A stretch of 64,000 bases of DNA from contig CM071568.1 of the NCBI GenBank assembly GCA_036426205.1, positions 51,682,040 through 51,746,039 of the forward strand, read 5' to 3'. This DNA comes from Ascaphus truei (lineage: Eukaryota; Chordata; Amphibia; Anura; Ascaphidae). Shown here one piece after another: positions 55,715-64,000 of this stretch. Within the stretch, counting starts at the first letter, position 1. Each line of letters starts with the position of its first letter. The notes beneath the pieces were generated by a model, which was not told where the DNA came from, searched no databases, and saw only the letters and a program-made list of their open reading frames with translations. The translations under genes and the position numbers were made by a program.

Positions 55715-56179
55715 TATTTTATTTTCTCTCATTTCATATATCTGGGTAATGATGACACTGCAGAAGGGGCTTCCTTTAAACATAACTAAACGAGAGGGTG
55801 GAGGGAGACCTCCTGCCAGTCTACAATAATGTCCATTGAAGAAAATAACGTATATGTGTTGTAAATGTAGGTTAAACTTCAAGAGTTTTTCACTGGAATA
55901 AATGTTATACATTGAGGGGATAATACTATGTTGCATTTATTTTCCCAATGTTGTTAGTATAAATGTTTGGCAACTGTATATTGTGCTGAGATTTATTGCT
56001 GTGTGTACATCGTCATCTATAGAAAAATAGCTTTTCATATTCCTAGAAAGCATATTCAGTTGAAATATAAAAGAGTATAAGTAGAAATAATCTACTCTTT
56101 CTATTTTTTTCCCCCCAATTCCCCACATTTGGAAATGGTGTGGCTCTAATTGGCTTGTTAATCCTATCTGTCCCTTGGA
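55715..56179. other. AT-rich spacer
   Basis: No gene or element was recognised. The minus-strand frames at 55601-55936 and 55937-56128 have no known domain. Confidence 0.5.
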
Positions 56180-56670
56180 GCTGAAATGAGTAGGGGAAAG
56201 TCATTTGGAGTTAGCAGCTGTTAGATCATCATTACAGCAATGGTGTCCCAGCTGCACGCCCTGCGTTGGTGAGATCACATGGGCTTTACGCAAACAGACT
56301 ATCAAGGGAACAATAACATACCCCTTGATTTGACTGTGAAGTTATTCTTATTATTAATAGACAAGATAAGAGACTGGGCTGTGTTCACCCACTTTAGCGC
56401 TAATTATTCAATTTAATCTAAGCCGATTACCAGACTGATAGAAATACACTCTACAATTGTAGGCTACAGTGAGCAGTGTCCAAGATGTTTGGCTCAGGCT
56501 GCTGCTGGGTTTATCAGATAGAATGGTGGGGGGAAGGGAAGAAGCTGCTTTGGTTGATTAGCAGTGTGTTTAATTTGACTATTTATAATGAAGCATATCA
56601 TTTAAATTTTCCTTTACAAATGAGTCCAACTCTCGTTACAGACTGCAGGCTCTGTTAATTGTCGCAAACA
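56180..56670. other. Candidate conserved noncoding block
   Basis: High-complexity, AT-rich DNA without repeats, rich in homeodomain-type words (CTAATTATTCAATTTAATC, GTTTAATTTGACTATTTATA, CATATCATTTAAATTTTCC) and with CAGCTGC E-boxes. Together with a lack of coding frames, this is the texture of a developmental enhancer. It is not tested by alignment. Confidence 0.35.
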
Positions 56671-57534
56671 TTGCTTTTTTTTTTTCTTCTTTTTTTTTTT
56701 TTAATGTTATTAGCTCTTTGGCACAATCTCCATTGTTGACTAAAAAACTTGGCATGATCAGACCGTGCTGAATAATTTAGGTTGTTGGCAGCTGGAGCTG
56801 GAGAACACACATTTCTAGGCAGACATACATGCTGCTCGAGCCCTTTATATAAATGATTGTATAAAAAGCGGAATATATTCAACAGTGACTTCTGCATCTG
56901 TTTACAGGTAAACACTGATGTTATTTTTCGAGACACACTAACAGGATGTTTCACACAAACTTAAAGTCGTGCACAGCACAGATGCACAGCACAATTAAGA
57001 TGACGGTAATAATAATGAAAACTAGGAGATGACTTTCAGACCATCTGATGATGTGCAGTTCGTATATACATTTTTGAACTGATATTTAGGTACATATGTT
57101 TATGTGCTTGTGCGAGAACAAACCTTCCCTTTATCAAACAGTAGTTAATTTGATCATTATAAAAGAAACATCTACGCTATTTTCTTTACTTTATAATCCT
57201 CCTGTTCTATTGGAAACTGGACTTTTTTTAAATGGAAGCTTTGTGAAGTTGTGTTTTGCCCTTTTAACTTATAATGTCACTCAATAAGTGTATCTCCTTT
57301 GGGGTTGGCTGCTTACAATTTGTTTTTGTTTTCAGACACAGCTACAAATATTCACATAAACACTCATGTTAAACAAAAACTATTACATTGGCAATGTATT
57401 ATTCATATTGTGTTCTTATGGATGTGTTGGGTTATATTCATATTAACTCAGATTACTTTAGTGTTTTGGATTATATACATAATCTATTGTATTTTAGATT
57501 GTCTATATGATTTAACATTCTGTGTAGAACATAC
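56671..57534. other. AT-rich spacer with T-run
   Basis: A T-rich run (about 56672-56704) starts the segment. Nothing else could be assigned; the hydrophobic frame at 57299-57604 is a T-rich artefact. Confidence 0.5.
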
Positions 57535-57705
57535 ACCAGGCTTTCCCATGTGCAGTCCTCAAGAGCACCAAACAGACCAAGTTTTCAGAGCAACACATAC
57601 CTAAGCAAGTTGCCGTGGTGATGTTCAGAGTTAATTAGGGTTTATTGGTTAATTAAGTAATCTTAAAAACCTGGCTTGATGGTTGCCCTCAAGAGCTCAA
57701 CTAAA
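57535..57705. mobile_element. Old palindromic MITE, probably hAT-derived
   Basis: CAGTCCTCAAGAGCACCAAA and CAGACCAAGTTTTCAG on the left are diverged inverted partners of AAAACCTGGCTTGATGG and TTGCCCTCAAGAGC on the right. CCAGGTTTT, CTCAAGGACC-like arms and an AT-rich centre are features of an old palindromic repeat common in vertebrates. No ends or duplication were confirmed. Confidence 0.45.
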
Positions 57706-59540
57706 GGAATTCTTATTTTTCTCACTGAATAAAATATTATGTCATAATAGTACTATAGTCATTTTAAAAATCCCTTTTTACAGGAAACCAGTAAGAAGAT
57801 ACTGTGGTCATGGCCATTTACTGAATGGGGTGTGTGGATGACAATTCACTGAGAAACAAAGTACTGTATGCTAGTTTGGTTGCCTTTAATGTTTTCTACA
57901 GCAATTAAATGCATGACTCAGACAGCAGAATCATTGAATAAATATGATTCACTGGAAAGCACAGCAGGATTTATACACGTGCACACATACTGATAATTAG
58001 GTACAGTTTATGTCACACATAAAATATTGGAATTTTTAGCAAGTGTACAACTATTCTATTTCTGGTAACAAAAAAAAATAGATAATATGTTCTGTATTGT
58101 GTTAATGATCTTAATTTTTAAAAAGGAATGCCTAATGCATATAAATTCTTCTGAAAATATTTCCGAAATCCTTGTGGAAAAAAAGTACTAAACATACTGT
58201 GAAACAGATAAGCCACACAAATACTGAATGGAAATAATATTTTGTCCATATTTGGAGAAATAGCACAATGGATAACACTCTAGCCTTTCAGGGCAATATC
58301 CCTCCTCTTTATCACAGAAGACTTGGTGAGATTTATACTAGTTCCCATGTTTAGGCCTAACAACTAAACAAATCCCCTAAAGAAACAATATTTAAAAGGA
58401 TTATTGTTATACTTTTTTTTGTTTTAAGTCAATACCATAAACCTATTAGGATGCATATTATTTTTCAAATATAAACAAATGGACAAGCATATCATATTAC
58501 TTTCACATATTCAGTAAGGACAGTATCTTATTTAGAAGTTAGACTTTATTAAACCGAGAAGGGAAATAAATAATTGATTCATTTTCCAATTGATTCAGTG
58601 TGTCTACTACTTTTCAAATGTCGATTTTGAAACTGCTGCAATTCTAACCCCAAAGAGAATGATACGCTCTGGAGCATGAAAACCTTTTAATAAAGTAAGC
58701 TACTGTTTTGTTATAAATCATTCAGTGGGTAAGACACTATTACAATTTTCGCATTGTTGCTTTGTATAAAAACACCCTCAATGTTAAAGCATTTAACAAA
58801 AGACTGATAAAACATTCCTCATCACAAGGCAGCCTGAATCTTTTATATGAGAGTACATAACAACAACTGCAAACTGAGACTGACAATTGCTTTAGCGATG
58901 CATATTTCAAATAAAGTCAGCACCAAACTCTACAAATGGTATTGTAAATAGGCTAAACAAAAACGTAGCTACCTGATAGAAACACTGCATTTGAAACTGG
59001 TAAATCTGATTGGGATACACCTGTCAGCTGTACTTATAACCTTGTCAAGTCACTGTGGGGTGTCGTAACTAAAATCGCCTAGCAGCAAAACTCGGACAAT
59101 AAAATTGCACCTGATTTATTAAGGAAATATATTCTATTTGAGCCTAATGGGAGTTTCTTGTTTGATAGATCTGATGCTGTGTTTCTTCAAACTATTTCGC
59201 CAATGTTTTGCAGTTATGAGGCTTTGAAAACTAAACCCTGACATCTTACTTTGCTAAAAGCATCGAAATTAGATAGTAAGCTATCAGTCAGTGACTCATT
59301 GTGTCTGCAAACTTTTATGTGTAGGCTGTAGGGTTGTCAAAGCTATATCAGAAATCAATATTACTATATCATTTTTTTATTGATACGGGAAAAAAATTGA
59401 GGGTGAAAGGTACAAAAGAGGCCCTTTTACAAACTGTGTTTTACTTGCATAGGTTAAAAAATTATAATTTATTGTACAGTAGCATAGCAAATATTTGGAA
59501 AAGTAAATATGAATGTGTGAAATTATTTACATAAAACAAT
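57706..59540. other. AT-rich spacer with a candidate conserved noncoding block (58550-59240)
   Basis: No gene recognised. 58550-59240 has the non-repetitive texture of conserved noncoding DNA, including CACCTGTCAGCTGTACTTAT and GCCTAGCAGCAAAACTCGG. A weak tRNA-SINE A-box-like word (TAGCACAATGGATAAC at about 58261) has no matching B box. Confidence 0.35.
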
Positions 59541-60480
59541 TTATTTTTTTAACACAATTTCAGTAAAATGAGCATTCTTAAGCATGGTTTCTATCTGACT
59601 GACTGGGTGAAGATCATCCAAAATGATTTTATACATTGGTTCTATGCACATTGTGTTACCATTGTTTATGAAATTGGATTGAGACTTACCGACCACCATA
59701 GTCCGTGTGACGCATTGCCACCCCTTGGCCAATCAGGAACCGGCAGCTCGTGCGAGTGATTGCGTGTAGGACACGGGAACGCTCCTGCAGATACCGCTGG
59801 CTTCTTACCCCTCCCAAGCTGTGCACAAACCGGGAGAGAAGAGAGGCTGCAGATTTTCGTCGTTGGAAGCCAAGTTGCAGGCAGACCGGAACAAGGAGGG
59901 GCAGAGACTGTCAACCCAAGCTGGGAAGCTATCCACAACACTGACACACAAATGCTGTTATTAGAGTGCAATATTGTTTTAAACCAGTTCCACTATTAAA
60001 TGTACTGCAGCATGATTTCCTCTCTTCTATTTTTGTCAAGCAAATACCCTGATTGAAATAAGAAAATACCTCAGAGTTCCATTTGGGTGACAAGTATACA
60101 CAGCAATAATTCATCTGCTGCCATTTGGAAACACAGGAGGATTAGAAGTTGCAAGATCAGATGAAAGCCACCTTAATTAAATATATCCTTTATCCCACAA
60201 ATCTGAACCTACTTTGAAATTCAATATTAACCACACTTGTTGGTATTGCTGTATTGACAGAGTTTCAAGTTGACTTGGGAATTTATCTTTTTCAATAATT
60301 AGCCAACTGTAAGAATCTGTTTATTATTAGACTGAGTTGAAGTTTGGAAACATTATTGTGATAAAGGAATTGGAACCACAAGTTTATCTGTGAATACATC
60401 TGTTCCAATAACTGAAAAATTACAATATTTTGTTTATTAATACATTGTTTTCCCTGTATTTTTCTATGTCTGTATAGCAT
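59541..60480. other. Spacer with a small GC-rich island (59690-59945)
   Basis: About 255 bp of GC-rich sequence with several CpGs lies between AT-rich flanks, with overlapping short frames on both strands. It could be a GC-rich repeat, or less likely a first exon; no splice or promoter evidence was seen. The rest is AT-rich. Confidence 0.35.
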
Positions 60481-61865
60481 AGCCTCCAGACACTATTCTT
60501 CTGTTGGGCGCCCACAATATAATTCCTGGTAGGTACAGGCAATGTGAGGGGTCAATTCTCTCTTGAAGGCCTAGCTTGTTGTAGCATCCCAGATGCATAT
60601 TTACTATATCCAGGGACGGCCTAGCAACAATTTTAGGGTGTCATCCTGGGGAGAATACTGGTTGGGTCATATGCAGTTTATTTGATGCCTATTAGTATCA
60701 GACCTGCCCAGTTATAGGGCAGTGTTACAAGCCCATCTCCTGGGTATATACTGACACTCTCCCAGAAGTCAGGGCTGTCTTCCCTCCCCCTGTGGTGTGG
60801 GTAACATTTACCCTGTATCCCAGAAAGGGGTACAGGAGGAGCTCAGGGGAAGCCTACATGGGCCAAAGCCCTAGGGATTTCCTTCAGGAGAATGTGATGA
60901 TCCTGACATGCTGGGTATGAATATAAAGAACCAGTTGAACCATCCTGAGTGTGGCTTACTGTCCTGTCATCTGATAAGTGCCAGCATGGGCCACCCTGGT
61001 GCCCAAGGATCCACACTGGCTGGAGGCACTGTTCACCAGAGATTAATCAACCTGAAAACCTGTCCTAATATCTCCCCACAAGAATAATGGTAAATGCTGC
61101 ACAGCACAATAAAAAAATCAAAAAGGTGATACAATTAATGATGCTCCTACGAATGAATGATAGCCTGCAGCATACCCAGGAACATAGGAAGGACGAAATC
61201 GCTTATTATAAGGATGATAATAAGGAAAGATGAACATTGAGAATGCCAGCACAAGGCAGGAGGAATCTATTGCATCAAGGTGGGAGACCCCTTTTATACG
61301 GATGTGTGGATGACATTACAGACGTCAGATGTACATGGGGAGTGCATCGGCAACGTAGGAGGAGCCAGTGATAAGACATAATCATAAAGATATACAATAC
61401 AATACAGTGACATCAGAGGGGGAGAACCGATCGGGAGTGAGTGGGGATCATGCAGCACTAATGCACGGATGCATAGCGCGAATGGGGATTGCACCACATG
61501 ATGAGAGAGGTGCTCAGAGACTCAACATGCATCATGCAGAGTCTGTTAGGACTCGTGAAAACGATGGAGGATATTACAACCGGACCAGATCCCCTGACAT
61601 CCACAAGGATGACACCTAGATGTAATGGAACAGTGGGAGTTACCTGCAGATCAGCACATCTTGTACTCATTAAGGTTAATTCACAGAGGGCATTATGGGA
61701 AGGTGGGAGATTTTCGCTCTGTGTCACATCAGCCATCAGGGGCTACAATAGGATTGTGATCCCGAGCGGCGATGCGTCACGTGGTGTGGCAGGGAGCCAA
61801 TGAGGAGGGGAGATCGCCAGAAGGGGGTGAATCCTCCCTCAACCATGCTCAGCCTTAAATGCTGG
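60481..61865. other. Unclassified moderately GC-rich sequence, probably repeat-derived
   Basis: 60505-61075 has LTR-like texture (a TATAAAG word at about 60925) but no paired ends. 61270-61860 has overlapping frames on both strands without known domains, and leads into a CA run and a hammerhead-like motif. I cannot name the family. Confidence 0.35.
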
Positions 61866-61904
61866 ACACACACACACAAACACACACAACACACACACAG
61901 ACAC
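61866..61904 (+). repeat. CA microsatellite
   Basis: ACACACAC run of about 39 bp with three interruptions. Confidence 0.93.
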
Positions 61905-62084
61905 GAATCAGAAAATGTGCATCATGGCCGTGCCCCCCACATCATGGCCCCACCCCCCAACCCGGTTTGACCACGGCCCCTACACCTAAAAACAGCTCCC
62001 TACAATAAACAGATAGCGGTGAAGTGCCGTGCACATACTGCCAGGACGCAAAGCGCCGGCACGTGCAGCGGGGAGCCTTATATC

Positions 62085-62122
62085 ACTTGAGAAAGACCAT
62101 ACGGTCGAAATGTTGCATGTTA
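62085..62122 (+). ncRNA. Hammerhead-like relic
   Basis: CACTTGAGAAAGACCATACG then GTCGAAATGTTGCATG. Stem II is perfect (GACC-ATAC-GGTC) and the GAAA box is intact, but the first box is CTTGAGA in place of CTGATGA. It is followed by CAATAAATTC about 30 bases later, a polyadenylation-like word. It resembles the terminal region of an amphibian-type retroelement; no protein relic was recognised upstream. Confidence 0.32.
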
Positions 62123-63483
62123 TTGGCTTCAATAAATTCAATAGTTAGTGGTCTGCGATTTCTTCCTTCTTAATATTTCCCCACACCATCGCGGAGCACT
62201 GACAGCCTCCTGTTCCAGCCAAACAGGTATGCACCGCACCAGCAACACCAGGTAGCCGGATTAACTCACTTAGTTCACTACATCTCCATCATTCGCTTGA
62301 GCCTATGCGCCGGAGGATATCCTTTTTTCCCCTGTTTATGTAATAGTCAAAAAGAAAGAATCCAACACTTCCTCTACATCAATTACACCATCGTCTGTAT
62401 AAACCCTCCTGCCAGACACTTCAAATCATAAATATTTCCTAAATTCATGAAGAATTATTCTTCGCTGGCAGACTTTGTAAAAATCTGCAAATCTGAATGC
62501 TAAAAAAATAACTTCTATTCTCTTTATTTCTCAGGTGGCTTGAAATGCATTGCGGTGAGGTAATTAAAGATATAATACTGTATTGAGTATGATCAACAAT
62601 TGGATGTTGTGTTTTTGTTGTAAATGTATATGTCTCCTTGCAAATAAAACAGATTTGAAATGTAATGGAAATTCGTCTGTAAATATGTGACAACCTCCCG
62701 GTGGCTTTAAAATTGTAGTTAAATACTATGCAATACTATGCAAAATATAAAGTGCTTTATGTATTAATCCGCCTCGATTAAATCCACATACAAAGTAAAC
62801 AACGTTATATGTCCATGTGCACTTGTGTAAGAAACTAGTTTATCAAGATTCACACATTCTTCCTTTCTGTCAGACAAGGTATGTGCCATCTCAAATTTAT
62901 CTGACGCACAAAATTGCAAACAAAAAATATGTACACCAGGCTAAACTATCGTGGCAATTCATTAAAGTGTGATAGTGTAAATTCAGCACAACTGCATGAA
63001 ATCTTCCATTCAAGTCAATAGGAGTTTATGTGGTAGTGTCGAATTGTTCCTTAAGGAATAATGCCCCATGTATATTAAGGAATTAATCATTTATCCTAGC
63101 TTCGTTTTCTGTCTGTTCATTCCTTATGAAGTTTGATCACACTGGCACATTTTGAAGCTTGATACACATACTCTTACTTTTCTGATGCATATGCCCATGA
63201 GAAATCATGTATTTTTAATCCTATTTCTGATAGAAATGTAGGCCCTAAGTAAATATGCTCTGAGCGTTACAGTAAATATAAAATAGAATAGCTCTGAGAT
63301 AACCACTCACACAAAAATATATGTAAACCACAGTACATTTACCGGTAGGGCATAAACATAACACACATAGGAACAACAATAATGATAACATAAATACAAT
63401 CCCTTTTTCTCTTACAGTGATAATAGCAATACCCTTTCTCCCTCCTTCCAATCCTATCCCAGGGAAACTGAGATAGCCCGTAT
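62123..63483. other. AT-rich spacer
   Basis: No gene recognised. About 62985-63075 includes CATTCAAGTCAATAGGAGTT, which resembles the core of an old palindromic vertebrate MITE. The open frame at 63245-63670 has no known domain. Confidence 0.45.
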
Positions 63484-63526
63484 CAACCACGAAGTGCAAT
63501 AGTGTGCGAAACGTAACGCTACTCCA
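63484..63526 (+). ncRNA. Hammerhead-like relic
   Basis: CAACCACGAAGTGCAATAGT then GTGCGAAACGTAACGCTACT. The GAAA box is intact with a small stem III (GTA-ACGC-TAC); stem II would need G-U pairs (GTGC with GTGC); the first box is damaged (CCACGA). The downstream 300 bp are GC-richer, with no recognised element. Confidence 0.28.
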
Positions 63527-64000
63527 CTTAGTGTTGTTGTGCTTTTTTTGGTACCTTCCCTCTGATGCTCGGGCAACATTGGCCGCACTCCCTGGATGGA
63601 GGCAGAAGCAGTGTCCCACGATGCGGGGCCTCTGACACAACTCCCCTCTCTCCTTACCACCGGCAGCCACTCACGTGGTCTCTAAAGAGCGAGGAGTTCC
63701 TTACTGGAGTCCGTCGTACTCCGCACCGGACCGCACCGTCACCGGAGCTCTCACTAGTAGGGAGGGTCCCTGATTATGGGCCGCCCTACAATACTCATAC
63801 TCATGTTGGGGCTTAGCTCGGACCTATGGGAAATCGCTGCCCTAATCCTGGGACACCTCACTGGATCACAGGACAGCCTATGCTCTCTGCGTGCTCCTCC
63901 AGCACTGACTGTGATTCGTCACTGTTCAAATATATGTATCTCCTTACTCTGCCTCCTCCAACATGGCTGCCACAGTCCCCTCAGAGTAAGGCCTCGTTCA
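63527..64000. other. Unclassified GC-richer segment to the right edge
   Basis: Short frames on both strands (63454-63660 minus, 63565-63816 plus) show no known domain. The sequence CTCCAACATGGCTGCCACAG near the end resembles promoter or repeat DNA with a YY1-like CCATNTT-type word on the opposite strand, but nothing can be assigned. Confidence 0.35.

Noticed and set aside
57299..57604. 101-codon hydrophobic frame resembling a membrane protein
   Set aside because: T-rich DNA codes for hydrophobic residues in this frame, and its end overlaps an old MITE.
58255..58330. tRNA or tRNA-derived SINE head (A-box-like TAGCACAATGGATAAC)
   Set aside because: No B box at the right distance and no cloverleaf arms.
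59690..59945. CpG island or first exon of a host gene
   Set aside because: Only about 255 bp, with no convincing splice donor, start context or downstream exon in the remaining sequence.

Overview
The window looks like intergenic DNA from a vertebrate with a large, transposon-rich genome, most likely an amphibian (probably a frog). I infer this from the element mix: CR1-type LINEs whose 3' end carries TACATAGT repeats, an L1 LINE, several Penelope-like elements (PLEs), a Gmr1-like Ty3/gypsy element, hAT and TA-flanked MITEs, a Helitron-like terminus, long microsatellites, and AT-rich spacer that resembles conserved noncoding DNA. I found no host protein-coding gene, rRNA or convincing tRNA. 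Nearly every protein-like reading frame that I could identify belongs to a decayed mobile element.

Layout. 1-0.76 kb: minus-strand CR1-type ORF1 remnant with an SGNH-esterase motif, running off the left edge. 1.29-3.60 kb: 5'-truncated CR1 LINE, minus strand, with a readable reverse transcriptase. 3.60-6.62 kb: a 3.0-kb foldback element with arms over 1.2 kb, one arm carrying a 395-bp TA-flanked MITE. 6.6-14.5 kb: AT-rich spacer with one pseudo-LTR-like repeat (10.4-11.65 kb) and a small palindromic MITE. 14.48-18.73 kb: a non-autonomous DNA element with termini like CAGTGTTCGAC, full of minisatellites and a 69-bp assembly gap; a partial second copy lies at 50.24-51.53 kb.

18.8-36.7 kb is a nested retroelement cluster. 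A plus-strand PLE (PLE-1), flanked by related repeats, carries an antisense LTR-like insertion and a Gmr1-like Ty3/gypsy element. The gypsy 5' LTR is split by a minus-strand PLE (PLE-2), and its integrase is split by a plus-strand PLE fragment (PLE-3). Conserved motifs continue on the far side of each insertion, which fixes the order of events. PLE-2 and PLE-3 carry hammerhead-ribozyme-like cores, in sense orientation, downstream of their coding relics. The gypsy element has integrase upstream of reverse transcriptase, the order known for Gmr1-like elements, and its gag has a SCAN-like motif.

36.7-50.2 kb is mostly unclassified, with microsatellites, a Helitron-like 3' end and several inverted-repeat sequences. 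51.92-53.73 kb: a hAT-like element containing a 5'-truncated L1 with clear target-site duplications; it holds the longest clean open frame in the window. 53.7-64 kb: spacer with small MITEs, candidate conserved noncoding blocks and two more hammerhead-like relics.

Limits: no alignment or search was run. Family names come from recognised protein motifs, termini and target-site duplications, and many element edges are good only to tens of bases. Coding relics between about 20 and 36 kb are broken mainly by small indels, which could reflect age or an unpolished long-read assembly.
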